A DNA stretch of 64,000 bases from Hermatobates lingyangjiaoensis (Eukaryota; Arthropoda; Insecta; Hemiptera; Hermatobatidae), in NCBI GenBank assembly GCA_026182355.1, contig JAPFBL010000119.1, positions 2,118,001-2,182,000 of the forward strand, read 5' to 3'. Below, one piece after another: positions 1-13,700 of the stretch. Every line of letters begins with the position of its first letter. Position 1 is the first letter of the stretch. The notes below the pieces were generated by a model. The model did no database searches, had not been told where the DNA came from, and saw nothing but the letters and a program-made list of their open reading frames with translations. Both the position numbers and the translations under genes were made by a program.

Positions 1-1490
1 TATGAGAAGAAATATGCAATTCCTCTAATATAAATCACATTTTTAATAATATTTTTAATATTGAAACTCCTTTTTTAACCATAATTTAATAAGACTTAGT
101 ATAACACTAAATTAACTTTCGTCTGTTCTTTAAATTTTCAGTTTAAACAATTAACATTAATTTTTTTACAAAAAAAATATGTCAGGGCAGACTAGAATAT
201 CGGTTTGAAAAGTACACTGTGATTGTAAATCTACACATTTATGGAATAGATTTCTTGATTCTACGTCATTTTAAACCTAAATATGTAAAAATAATTGTTT
301 GGTCCATACAGTAATTGCAGACCTAAAAGAATGTTAAAAAAACTTGAGGAGAAATTAAGTTTATTATAACTGGTTACTATTCAAGTAAACCAATTATTTA
401 TTAAGTTAACAAAAGTAATCTAAATTAAAGAGTACACGGATATTTATTATTTAATACGCTCAGAAGATAAATTCGAAGGACACACCATCTACATCAAATT
501 TTTGAAGCACTGCATTTGTACATATTTGAATTTTGGAACATAATAAATAATAATTAAGTTAACGTTCGATTGGTTCTATTGAATCTAGGTAAGCAGAAAA
601 AAAATTCTGTAGACATTATAAACTTTATTTTATTTAATAGGGTATTAAATGTTTAATAAATATGATTCAGCTGGAAAATTTTGCATTAATGATATTTCAT
701 ATTCAACATTCATTTAATTGGTCCAGTTGAATTAGTGAAACAAATTATATGACTAATTATTTATTAAACAACACCTACTGCTATTAAAGCTTTCATAATC
801 GGTTGAGTAATATATGAACACAAAAATTATGAGTTATGTTTCAAACATACCACTGTGGACGAGCCAAGCGAGAGATCTTACCTGCCTATCTCCTCGTTAT
901 AATTCTACATTAATTTAACATACAGTGAGAAATATATAAAGTAAAGTATGCAAAATAACAAATTCTTGAAATCAGCGATGATTAATTGAAGAATTAGTTT
1001 AATGAATAAACAAATAAACGTTACTTAGTATTATTATTAAGACCATTATAATTTTTTAACAAACTTTATTCATGTTGATGGCAAATCAGTTCGGAATTTA
1101 CTGAGCTTTTAAAGTTTCTTTAAATAATGTGAATATCGTAAAACAAATAAAATGTTTTCGTTGCTAGATAATACACTATTTCATGTAAAAAGGGGAAAAA
1201 AATGTTAACAATTGGTCGATGTTTACAACTACTTTTCATTGAACCAGAAAAAAATATTTTAAATAATGATTGTATTAAATTATAATTTTAGAAAATGAAA
1301 TCATCAACTAAGTAATGAAGTATATCAAATATAGAAAGAAAGACTACGATTATTTTAAAGTTTTCATTTTTTGATGAACATGTTGTAATTCCTAGAATTG
1401 TGGTTTTAAATAATGGATACAATAAAGGTTAATGATAAGAAATCATAACATTCGAATATGAAATAAATATTCGAAACTTAGAAAGATTAA
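1..1490. other. AT-rich non-coding sequence
   Basis: I see no convincing gene, tRNA or transposon. If the acyl-CoA synthetase continues to the left, this stretch is part of its intron 7. Confidence 0.5.
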
Positions 1491-1895
1491 ATAGTAAAGT
1501 TTGTCTGGATACTCACTAATGTTAGAGTAGAAGGAAACAACATTGTAGACGGTTTAGTAAAGTCTACGACTAGAAAAGAGGCTGAAAACGAAATACGCGA
1601 GTAGCCTGATGATATCAGAAAGGTTTTTATCAAATCAAAACTGTAGAAATGGAATTATGAGTGAAATAGAGAGAGCACTGTGTATAATCATGCAAAATGT
1701 TGGGAAAGAGCTTGGCACCAGAAGTAACCAAAGTCCTTGAGAGTGTGGTCATAAACCGACACATGGTATATAATGTTCAAGAAGCAGATCCGTTTTAACG
1801 GTAGAGTGTATAATCGAAGATGACTGCCCACTATTAACAGACCAAAAGCGTTCAGTGGGTATACTGTTAAACGAAGCAGCGGTGACAATAAAGTA
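1491..1895 (+). pseudogene. Decayed non-LTR retrotransposon fragment (RNase H end and downstream zinc-knuckle region)
   Basis: From 1491 one frame reads FVWILTNVRVEGNNIVDGLV and then KSTTRKEAENEIRE before a stop. This is the C-terminal part of a retrotransposon RNase H domain, whose family pattern is 'WIPxHxGIxGNExADxxAK'. About 210 bases on, another frame reads TVECIIEDDCPLLTDQKR, like the 'xxEHIxxxCPxxxxxR' tail that follows RNase H in I/Jockey/R1-type elements. Stops and frameshifts separate the blocks, so it is dead. The clade cannot be named from this much. Confidence 0.6.
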
Positions 1896-4800
1896 AGGAT
1901 GGTTTACTTTTTTAAATCAATAAATCTGTTTAGTGATATCTAAAACGAAGGTAATTGATTGCTCAAGATAAATACGTGGTCATCTTGGCAACTGTATGAC
2001 AATGTACAGTATCCTGAACTAATTAAACTCGTCCTCCACAGGGACAATAAGAATTACAGATACGATCAAGTTGACAGTAATATTTTTATCGCAAATAATT
2101 ATTTAATAGTAAATAGTAAGGCCATAGAAAGATTGCATATAACTGAATAAAAACAGTTTGTGGGAACACCCAATTTATTCCCTGAATTCTAAACCATACA
2201 AATCCAATGTTTATATTTTAACTCAACAGACAGATTTATTTGAAACAAACATATGCACAAAATTATCAATAAAGTATAGTTCATATAAAAGTACAGAGCA
2301 ATATTTCTATAGAAGTTTTTATAGTTGTAGTAGTTAATAGAATTTTTTGGTATTATAACGTTTAATAAAAATTATTGAAAAGCACGATTCGTTTAATGAA
2401 AGGTTTAGTAGTATTATAAACAAGCAGATCTGAGAATTAATCACCTCTAGAATTACTGTAGGTTTAAAGAAGAAAAAAAACAGTCTTTCGGTGACATAAT
2501 TCATTTTTTATTCAAATAAAGTGTTAATTTATTTACTTGACATTCATTTATCGTTAGGAAATTAAGTATAAATTTCAAATGTAATATTGTACATACGAAT
2601 TTTTATTATTACACATTTTTCATTTTATTTTAGCTAGCTATGTAAATTGAAAATATTTTATATGTAAACATATTTCAATGTTACATTATTTAAAAAAAAT
2701 ATTATTATTATTTGTTAGAAATATTATATTTTTTTTATTGTGTTTTTCATAAACCTTATCAAACTATTATCAGAACAAATTGACTAACAGTTTAACCATA
2801 AACTGTTATCTAACTGACGTTACATCAGATTAAGTCGTCTTCACTTCATATTTAATGTTTCGATTGAATTAAAATGTATTAAGTGTCCATATCTTAATTA
2901 TTAGATTGTTTTAGTTTACTTTAATTCTTACTTTTTTTTATATCTAATTTTATAATTGGGATATTGGTATTTAATAATTGGTATTCTTGTAATTCAATTG
3001 GTAGACCACTCCACTTTTCTGTATAATTAGCTTAGTGACCTGTAACCCATTAGTTTTCCAGTATCCCTGTCATTGACTGCTATCCAAAGACCAGCCATTT
3101 AACTAGATGTCTTCATAGTCAGTATGATAATAATTAATTACAAACATATTTCTGTTATTTACGATTCAAGTTTGCGTCAATCCTGAGTTTGAATGTGATT
3201 GTATTCAATACTATACAATATATTCACCTTATAATATGCTCGACAATCGTATACTAAAGGGCACAATTCGTTTAATGATTTGTAATCATTGTGGATTGAA
3301 CAAGCCGTTGATTTTGAAAGTGAGACAAATAGGTGTAAAAAATTTATTAAAGCCTAGCCATGTTACAAATTACATGGTCTAGCTCTGTTTGAGCATAATC
3401 AATTCACAATATGGATTACCCAAGATATGTATCATTCATACCATTATACATTTGTTACTATTAATTTAATTGACCAACTTATTTATTTGTTTCTTAATTT
3501 GTAAGAAGACTTGGCTGTAATTAAATTTTTCACCAAATAGCTATGTGTTACCATCAAAATCAAAGTTTCAAACATCATAACGTATTTCGTAAGAGTTAAC
3601 ATATTTCATAACACCTTTTGAAACCTCCATCACAAAAACAGGTATTATTATTTGATATTGACAGATGATTTAATAAAAATATGCGATACATCACCCAAAA
3701 GAAAAAGTGAAAGAGGATTTATTGATGTTTGTCTACTAAAACATAAATTCATTAACCACACTTTGTTTGATACTGATCAAAAACTTTAATTTTTGTATCA
3801 TAAAATATTATATGCTTTATTCATTGATTATTTTCAACCTTCTATAATAATCAAATAAAGGAGCAAAAGTGAACACATTTTTAAAGAAATTAGTGGTGAC
3901 AAACAGCAAAAGAAATACTCATTCTTCTCAACTTTGTTTAAAACCATCTTAAAAAAAGAGAGAAAGGGATGATGCGATGATGATGATTAAGAGTATTCCT
4001 GTTATATGTTATCAATTGACACGTCACTAATTGGTTTTCTAATCCTTAAGTTTGATTTGACTTTTATGTGTTTTAGAAAAGTATTGAACTCTAGAGAAAA
4101 AAATTTAAAAAAAAACAAATAAAATAATTACTATATTTTTTCAGTTTATTATTTTAGCGTTCTTATATAATTTAAGTTGTAATCAATAATTCTTCACTTC
4201 AATCAAACTCAAGATTGATCACCTGAAACTCTCTTTTCTCATCTTTTCTGAAGATAAAACTAAACATTAAAAACAGTGAGTAAAAAAAAAGTATAAATAA
4301 AAAATTTAAACAAATTGTAAATAAATTATTGAATATGAAACATATAATAAAATGAAATGTCAAATAAGTTAATCAATGAATAATCAAAATGAACAAAAAT
4401 ATATAACATTAAAATAATGCAACTTTTATATTAAAACTAGGTACTTACCTTCCTGGATGAAGACTGTAGCCAGTTATTTTATACCCACATAGGTACCCAC
4501 CTGAACTTATGAGGAATAGTGATTCTTGGCTTTAATTTGACTGTTCACTAATTTTAATTTTTTTAAAACTTTTTTATTTACATTATTATCTACTTAATTG
4601 TATTAATATTTATATTGAAATTACTTTTTACTATTTAATTATAATCTGAGAATTCAATTATTGATTAATTTTTTGACTGGATTTATATGGTTTCTAACCT
4701 TTATTCTCCCTGCTTTTCATTATTACTTAAAGCTTTCCCTACAATCATAATGCAAATTCACAACCTATAGCCCTAAAAATCCTATAGGATAAAGCAGATA

Positions 4801-5267
4801 TTACTTTATCATTGAGGTTTAGTTCGTTCATCGGTATTGAATGCTTATATCTTCAGGCATATAGTCTCATTATGGCCTTTATTCGAATGTTAACAATCCT
4901 GTGTTCGTATTCAAATATACATTTATTTTGCTTGTATTAAATATATAATTAGTATTACAAATTATATATTTAATAATAAATCTTAAGCACGTATTATAAA
5001 TATGTACAAATAAAATAAAATATCGTATAATTAATTTTAATAATTATTACTTAATATCAAGATATTAGGTAATTAATAATATTAATTTTTAATTTTAATT
5101 AAGTAGTCTTTCTTACTACATCAGCTTGGTGGAAACCAAACCCACATAATAAGCACCGCATGTGGTAGAGTCCAATTGATAAAACGCGTTTACAAAGTTA
5201 TAGGAGCTTTTGTGAGGAATAGGGTAGATGTGATTGCTAAGGAACATGTGCACACTGGTTTAAGCCT
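1896..5267. other. AT-rich non-coding sequence
   Basis: Long A/T-rich stretch with no coding potential longer than chance and no repeat I can name. Confidence 0.5.
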
Positions 5268-5275
5268 GTTATTTC

Positions 5276-5863
5276 CAGGACTGTGGAGTCGGACCTATTA
5301 AGGCCGACTCCGACTCCTCTATTTTGCTACAGCCGACTCCAATTCGAACTCATCTTTTTATTACACACAAAATTATTAAAAAACAGATGACAGGTACCTA
5401 ATAATAAGAATTACTACTTTGTAGCTTTGGTGCAGCTCTAAACCAGACGGAGTATCCATAGGTCATAGCCGAATGAACAACCTGATTATAGACAAGGTCC
5501 TTGACTGAGTGGACCGCCAGAAATGAAAGACCAATAAACATCTTCCACTTAAGCGTTTATATTATCTCTAAATACCAAATTAAATAACGAAGAAGTTTGA
5601 TATTATATTTACTTATAACAAAGTAAACACTGAAGAAGCAAGACCATATATTTTATATTAAACTAGACATTTTGTATTCTACCATCAAATGTCCAATGTC
5701 CTTCTCTGGAGGAAAAAATTCTACTTGGACTAATTAATCATGTTTTATCATTTTATCCCATTTTCATGTACACAAGTAATAACAAGATGAGGAGTCGGCT
5801 GATTTCTTCCGACTCCGACTCCTCCAGTTCGAAAATATTCCCGACTCCGACTCCGCAGCCCTG
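5276..5863. mobile_element. Non-autonomous hAT-type DNA transposon with 8-bp target duplication
   Basis: The element starts CAGGACTGTGGAGTCGG and ends CCGACTCCGCAGCCCTG, imperfect terminal inverted repeats. It is bounded on both sides by the same 8 bases, GTTATTTC (5268..5275 and 5864..5871). An 8-bp duplication and CAG...CTG ends are typical of the hAT superfamily. The subterminal regions carry reiterated GACTCC/GGAGTC hexamers. The 588-bp body has no transposase frame, so it needs a transposase in trans. Confidence 0.8.
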
Positions 5864-6079
5864 GTTATTTCTATGGATTTAGTTTATCTAGTTGTGGAAT
5901 CGTTTTATTTCATTACTTATCTGTGAGATTTTGACTTCCTTTTTTATTAATCGTTGTTAATTGTTCTTTATTATTAAAATACATTTATATAGTCTTTTTA
6001 AACATTTTTGTTTAATTTTTATTTATATTTAATTTTTACTAATTTTTAACATTATTTAATTTATTAAGATTTTTTTTAT

Positions 6080-6290
6080 TTATCTTCTTTATCCTTGTCT
6101 TCCCTCCCTCCGTAAGATGGCTACACTAATTAAGTGCCTCTTCAATGAGGCTTCACTTGTCTTCGGAGTGACTCACATCTTTCTACCTTATGACGAAGCA
6201 GTCAAAATATAGTAGTGAGTTTTTGAGATCTCTTTTTTGTGCGTTCTTTTGTGAATTTAGTTTATACATATACATCCCCATCTGTCCCCT
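6080..6290 (+). repeat. PLE-related repeat, family 2 (decayed hammerhead motif at about 6186..6222)
   Basis: The string cttccctccctccgtaagat and its downstream neighbours recur in reverse orientation near 56205..56310, so both are copies of one dispersed repeat. The hammerhead-like core has decayed here (CUUAUGA for CUGAUGA, CAAA for GAAA), but the flanks CUAC and GUAG can still pair as stem I. Confidence 0.5.
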
Positions 6291-6584
6291 GTCTTCTTAT
6301 TTATCTGCATTTCTTCGTCTCCCTAATCTTCTTTCTCTCTCACACTTTCTTTCTCTAATTTATTAAATATTTCATTCGAAGTTTCCTAAGAATCTTGAAA
6401 TATAAGGGTTTTTACCAACAAACCTAAGTAACGTTCAATTACTGTTGAAAAATTAACCACATTCCTATGAAAGAATGGAACATTAATTTAATAAGGTAAT
6501 AATTGTAACTCATAAGAAACTAAATTAGGTTTGTAAATAAAATAATTTTCTATTTTCTCTTAAAGGGGAATCTCTTCCCGTTAC

Positions 6585-6740
6585 CTGGTTTCCTTTGACT
6601 TTGATTAGTTCTTTTGAACGGTCAATAATATAAAACATTTCATCTTTGTCGTAGTAGACAATATCCCCAGTGTGTAGCCAACCTTCACTGTCCAAAGTTT
6701 CCCTTGTTGCTTTATCATTCTTCAGGTAACCTTGCATCAC
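6585..6740 (-). CDS. Exon 7 of acyl-CoA synthetase: TGD / DRSKE (A7-A8) region
   Basis: The acceptor is a T-rich tract ending in ag|GTGATGC, and the donor is AACCAG|gtaacg. The exon is 52 codons in phase 0. It encodes [20 protein letters not shown] and [15 protein letters not shown]: the A7 motif, whose aspartate binds the ribose, and the hinge region. The family continues with 'V.P.ELE..L'; no such exon is recognisable in bases 1..6584, so the last coding exon or exons lie outside the window. Confidence 0.92.
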
Positions 6741-9700
6741 CTAAAAAAAAATAACTTCAATTAAATAGTTAAATAATTAAATTTAAATAGTTATTTTAAT
6801 CTAATTTAATATAATAAAGTTGCAGCGTCTGTCTGTTTGTTATAAAACAGCTTTTAGGTTTTGGAACATAATAAACTTTCAATAACAATGCATATGCATA
6901 TACGTATACCAAGTACCTATATACATCAAATTCTGCACACCAGTAAGAAAATGATTGGTATGAGTAAGATATTTCAACCAAAATACCTGGTTTTTGTCAA
7001 GAACTCATTGATATTGACGATAAATTGTTTTGGTTTAAAAACCTCGTCATATTTGTGACTTTCTTACAGCGGTTTAGAGGTTCATTTTTATTTCACATGA
7101 AATCTTGTTATACTTATGTATGTATATACCATATATTTATATACGTACGTATGTTTCGTACATATTATTTAACTACATAAACCAGGTTGTTTGTAAATGT
7201 ATGCTTACTTTACATATTCTAGCACTCTGTCTGAATCTCTATATATACTCTATGTTTTTCTCACTCCCTCTCTTTCTCCCTCCTCCCCCTCTCTGTAAAT
7301 ATATATATTTATGTAAATATGTGTACATATATGTATCGATCTCACTCTATCTATCTGCCCAATAACCACACATATGTTATGGCATATGTATATACGTATA
7401 CCATATTAGTGTATTTGTATACATGTGCTTATATGCCTAGGTGCCTACTTTACATAATTAATATTTACTACATGTAAGCAAATGTATGCTTACTTACAAT
7501 TACAATTATTGTAAATGTTTTCATTATTATTCTCTAAACTCATAGATAACCTTTTATTCATTAATCTAAATTATACATATATATATATATAAAGATTTCA
7601 CATAAACACGTGAAATAACAATCAATGATCAAACCATATATATCAGTTCACAAACAAAGAAAAGCAACACACAGAGAAAGAGACACACTTACAAACTCAA
7701 ATTTTCGGATGATCCGTCTTCAGGAGAAAAGAGAGAATGGGCGACCAAGCACGCCTGTGGTTTCCTGCCGTTGTGTTTCCGGCGTGCTTGGTCGCCCATT
7801 CTCTCTTTTCTCCTGAAGACGGATCATCGAAAATTTGAGTTTGTAAGTGTGTCTCTTTCTCTGTGTGTTGCTTTTCTTCGTTTGTGAACTGATTTGCGTC
7901 CAGTTTGGATCGTTTTTTCGAATTTTAAGTGGATATATATATATATATATAATATATAATATATATATCACTTCAAAATTGAAGATAGGTAGCACACAAA
8001 GTAAAGAAACACACTTACAAACTCAAATTTTCAGGCAATCTATCTTCACAAGAAAAGAGAGAGGGAGACCAAGCACGTTGTAGACGCAACGGCTAGTAAC
8101 CTTTATATACAGTATATACTCGTATATATATATATATATATATATTTGATAGTTTTATTCTAATTCATTCGGATTCACTTATACTTGACCGCAGAAAGTC
8201 TACAATATAGAAATGATAACAACAAGAATATAAGTATTTTACATAAAAAAAGAAAAAACAGATAGAGAGTGTAATATCCAGATATACAGGTAGATATAAT
8301 GGTAACCTCATTTAAATCTTAAAGTTAAAGGAAATGGAACTTTTGTTGTTACAAAACCAGAAAACATTCAATTAATCCAACCAGCAATTACATTCATTGG
8401 TAAAACATTAGTAACATTGCTTTTTAACATATCTGTCATAACACTTGGATCTGTCATAGAATTCTGTCCTGATGATGCTCTACTTTGAGTCTTAAAGTAA
8501 CCTGTATCTTCATTATTAAAATAAAGTAAAAATGTCTTCTTATTAAAAACGATGATCTTGGTAAGTATTTGCCAGATTCACGTAAAATACGTTGCTCTAA
8601 TCATCACTTGCCTGTCTTGAACTTGCAATAAATCAGGTTTTGAAAAAGTTGATAACAGTGAGAGATAATGCCGGACTAACCAACTAAAAATGTAATTATA
8701 ACTATAGTTAGGAAAACCCAACCTCTAATATTCGGATCCAATAAAAGTTCAGCCATTGATAATGAATATAACTTACTTCTAATACATTAAACATAGAGAG
8801 GTTACACTACAGATCTATCTATTTATCTATATGTTTTGCATACAATACTTATATTCTTGTTTTATCATTTCTATATTGTAGTGAATCCGAATTCATTAGA
8901 CAAAAACTATCAAGTAAAATAAATACAATTCAAATTAGTATTTATCTGTGAATATATAAAGGTTATAATGAATTAAGAGAAGAATAATTTGATCATAATT
9001 GTATGACAAAGGTATATTATTATTTCACAAGGATACAGAGAGGAAGAAATAATGCAATCATTATACTTCCTGATGTGGAATATTAAATATAAAATACGTG
9101 TATACAAAAATATATGAAATAAGAGAATAAAACAATAATTGCTTTGAAAATAGTTTGCCACAATAAAACCCATCGCCGCATTCTTTTCAGACGTCTTAGA
9201 TATTTTTTCAGCCTATTTTTTCAAGTAATAGTTAGGACTAATAGGTATTAACGTAGTAGCGATATCACAGATGAGTTTGCAAAGGAAATACAAGAAAAAA
9301 CACCATAAAATATGCTGACGTGTTTTATTATGTTATTTTAACTGTGTTTTATATTTTTATATTGTCGATATTAAATATAAATATAAAAATGTACAGGTGA
9401 CCCATTCATATTATATTAAACTATTTTAAACATACTGCAGTTAGCAAAATTTAACTTATTATATTAACATTTTCAGAGGAGAGGGGCGGTAATGTAATTC
9501 ACTTGTGCATCATACTCCCTGGTTGCACTATATATGTCGCAAAATAATTGGTAATAATACATTTAAGCTAAATATTTTTAAACAAATTTATTATCATAAA
9601 AAACGATACTTAATCTAAAATAATTATTAAAAAATCATTAGTAAATACTTCTAAATATCAATAGTTAAGCTTTTTAGATGTCTTTAGTGAAAATATTTTT

Positions 9701-10433
9701 TTTAAAAAAATCTCTGTTTTAATATATTGAATTACTAGATTCTCTGAATAAGACTAGGTGATATAATAGCTAAGATAATATTATTTTACAAATCCATATT
9801 ACCTCATAAATAGTTGTGGCCATCCTAATGGTTTCACAAATACTACATCTTCAAGTAGGACTCACTTGATGCACTACATGCGAAACCGGTCTGACGATAA
9901 CAACAACTAATTATGAGGCAAGATTGATTTAAATAATAATATGATGTTTACTAACCTCTATGGTACTAACAATGTAAATGTATATAGTAGTTAAGGTTTA
10001 GAAAAAGGCTTACTTGGGGCCCTCGAACGCACAGTTCACCAGGTTGGTCGTGAGGTAATGCCTCACCAGTTTCAGAAATGACTTTAGCTTCAGTCAGAGG
10101 TGGAAGACATCCGGTTGATCCAATTTTGGTTTCATCCATATCTTTTGGGGTAATTAAAACTGCTGGGGAAGTCTCAGTAAGACCATAACCTGCAAATAGT
10201 GATATATCCATATTTAGAAAACTTCTAGGTAATAATTGGACACTTATAAACAGTCGTATATACTGTATAATCGTACATTATTACCCATCTTCACAGATCC
10301 GGCTCTCTATGAGAATTATTTTAAACATTTTAAGTATAAGAAAGCTAAGAATATTTCAATTCTCAACAAATATAACAAAATTGTTGGAATATCTTTATTT
10401 CGTTTTAATTAGCACTACAATGGACAACATATC

Positions 10434-10481
<48 letters not shown>

Positions 10482-10688
10482 TTCACATAAACACGTGAAA
10501 TAACAATCAATGATCAAACCACAATAAGAAAATGGGAAAACATTGGAGTTGGACCCAAGGGTCTCCAACCGTCTCTGAACCAGTGCGCTTCGTTTCCCTC
10601 TCTTATCTCTCCTGAAGACGGTTCAAACCGAAAATTAGAGACTATAAGTGTGTTATTTTGATTTCTCTATGTTTCTTTGTCTATATTG

Positions 10689-10730
<42 letters not shown>

Positions 10731-13700
10731 CTATACAATAAAAATAAATACATACTAATATAAAACAAGATTTTGCTAAAAACAGGTGAAATAAAAATCA
10801 ACATCTAAACTAAAATAAGTTGTGTTCTGATATCTTTTTAATACAATAAGAATCTTCCTGATATCTTCCTGTAGTTTAGACGTTGACATACTCATGTATG
10901 TATTAAATCATTAAGAGAACAGAACTCGAAGCAACAAAACAAAACTCACTTCAATATTTCAACCTTGCAGTAATAATGAGATGAAGTTTTTTCTGCTCTA
11001 TTCATCTAGAAAAATGCAGAGTTACTCTTTACTTAAGCAGAGCTTGTTAGAGATGATGAGATCAAAATATTGAAGTTAGTCAAGACTAACCCATGTAAGA
11101 CCTCACCCAAGACTAAATTATTACAACCGAAACAAGTGGTCTTCGTCAGAGTCTCACTTATACTGAAGTGATGTAGAACAACTTTTCCTACATGGCTTGC
11201 CCTACTACATCCTTCCTACATATATCAGTATGAGCGAGATTTTGACGAAGACCACTTATTTTAGTTGAAAGATCTTAGTCACATTTCTGATTTTATTACT
11301 GTAGTTCAGAAGCTGATTTTTATTTCACATATAAAAAAATTATCAGGAATCAGTCAGTTTTGAAGGTTTAAGTCAAACTTTCAAAGAGGTCGTTTCGGTT
11401 TTACTTTAAATCTTTATTATAGGCAGAAGAATAAAATTTGAAATTGAAAATCAGAAAAATGAATTGAAATTCACAAGAGGTATAAAATGAAGTAGTTTTC
11501 ATTTTTAAACTAATAGTTTTTTAATTTTAGAATTTGTTTAAATGTTTTAAAATAATTTAAAATGCTTTAAATAAAACTAAAATATCGGCTTTGAAAGTTT
11601 GATTTAAACACGGAAAAGTGATCGATTCCTGATAAATATTTTTAGACCATATATAAAAACTATGAAAGATGGGAAACCATCCTAAATGGATATGTGAGCC
11701 GTTTATTTTGAAAGTGGCCTAATTCCATTTTCCAAAAAAATTTAGCTAGCTATTTAAATAATTAAATTTTTACGTTATCTTTACCTTTTGCAGCAAATTG
11801 TAAAAATTTATTTAAAATTACTAAGTTTTTTTATAACAAAAATTAGTTGGTAAATAAAATGACAATATTTTTAAATTTTGTAAAACGCAAACCCTTAAAT
11901 ATCTCGATTTTAACATAAATGGAATTAAGCCACTTTCAAAATAAGCGGCTCATGTATCTGATACGGGAACTGGTAAGGAAAGACTAACACTTAGAGTCTC
12001 GAATTTCTGGTTCCAACCGCCATCACGAGAAGAAATAAGGAAAAATAAAGCACACCAATGAGCCTTCCTTGTTTTATTTTAATCTCTTTCATTCTTTTTT
12101 GTTCTCTCAGGTGTATTTAGAGTAGGGATCTTTAACGAGTATCTGACATTGTATAGACTCGAGAGAGACGGTTTAACATCCTCTCCGAGGGGTTTCATGT
12201 TCAGGTTTTTTTTTCACCTCAAGAGTGGTTAAATCAAGGGTCAGAGTGGGTATTGAACACCAGATCTACCAGTACAAAAGCGAGAGTATAAGCATTTAGG
12301 TACCCTGGCCACCTTTTTGAGCAAGAAATTCTCACTTTGTAAATGTGATTGCTGAAGTTAGGTACAGAGAAGTTTTTTGAAATTATATTAAAAAAAAAGT
12401 CGCACCCACCTTGAGAGATCTTAATTGGTCTTCCAATCTTGTTTACACATTTTTCAATTAAGGACTTCCTGGCGGGAGCAGCTCCTGTTGTAATCTGAAC
12501 CAAGTCGTTTAGATATTCAGCTTTAACAAGAGGGTGCGAGGCAATGAACAACATAAGCGAAGGCACTGCGTAGATTTGTGTTGGCTGAAACAAAAATATA
12601 TTTTAATAGGAGTCCTTGTTTGATTCTGATATAATCTGCTTTAAAACTACAGCTGAGACCTCGTATATGACACTCATGAAGTGCATTCAACATTATTGGT
12701 GAAAAAAAGAGTAATTTCAAACACTCATTGCCGAAATTATTCAGAAGGTAATTTGTTCTAATTTCGCATAATGTGCAATGAATTGACTGACATCTTCATT
12801 TAAGGCCTCTTTTGGTTATAACACTTTGATCCAAAATCATTAATTCAATTACATGACCAATGATTGTATATTTGGGCACTTGTGTTAAATAAGTTATTAT
12901 TATGTAATAATAACATCCATATGTTATTCATAGCAGCAAACTTTAATTGATCAATCAAAAATTTCAAAATATCGAAGCGACTACTTATGTTTTCTTTGTG
13001 TGTTGAAACAGGCCTTCGTTTATACATTTAAGATTAAACTTTGCCCATTATTCTTATTAAGTTTTAGGACATATTTTCCATTTCTCTTGTTAGTCCTTTC
13101 CATTGTCTGGGAACTATTACGTGCAGTAACTCACCGTATGATTAACATTCGACCATATACAGGGTGATTTTTATACTAATCCTAAAAAATATTTAACAGT
13201 GGTTTAATAACCTTAGTATAACTGCAAAAGATATCCAAGAAATTATTAACAAAACTGGGCAAACAATTTAATCGTGTATATAATATAGATACAGTAAATA
13301 TATAGATAGATAAATATAGTACATATTTACACAGTAAACTATAGATACAGAGTAAAGGGACAAACACACTTAAGGTCTCTAATTTTCGGTTGAATCGTCA
13401 TCAGGAGAGTAGAGACTGTAAGTGTGTCGTCCCTTTACTCTGTATCTACAGTTTACTCTGAAACTTTGTTTTCCTTTATATATGTACTTAAAATAAACTG
13501 TGACGCATAGACTGAAACATAATAAAGACTCACTTTTCAATATTTTCGACCATACTGGCGGTCGTCCTCAGGAGAAGAAGTGAATTGATGGAGGGACGAC
13601 AGTGTTTGTTATGTTTCAGTTTATGTGTCAAGTTTATTTTAAGTGTTATCTGTCCTGCCGGACCGTTTTTCGTGTTTATCAGGGTATATATATACGTTTC

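Larger units (their letters stand above)
7644..7891. repeat. Near-perfect palindrome, arms about 111 bp, loop 25 bp
   Basis: Left arm 7644..7755 is the reverse complement of 7781..7891 with few differences. Each arm carries one hammerhead-type motif. Left of it (7590..7640) is the common PLE-repeat end (agatttcacataaacacgtg), and on the right it runs into a (TA)n tract. The RNA could fold into one long hairpin. Confidence 0.85.

Noticed and set aside
1..6584. Last exon or exons of the acyl-CoA synthetase
   Set aside because: I looked on the minus strand for a VSPSELE-like start and a PxxxxGKxxR-like end and found neither, so the exon or exons are taken to lie outside the window.
7105..7365. 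86-codon plus-strand frame rich in Tyr and Ile
   Set aside because: Produced by TA/TG-rich simple sequence; no domain, no splice context.
7696..7840. CRISPR-like interpretation of the short repeated motifs
   Set aside because: The repeats are dispersed, inverted and of different lengths with no regular spacers, and the DNA is eukaryotic.
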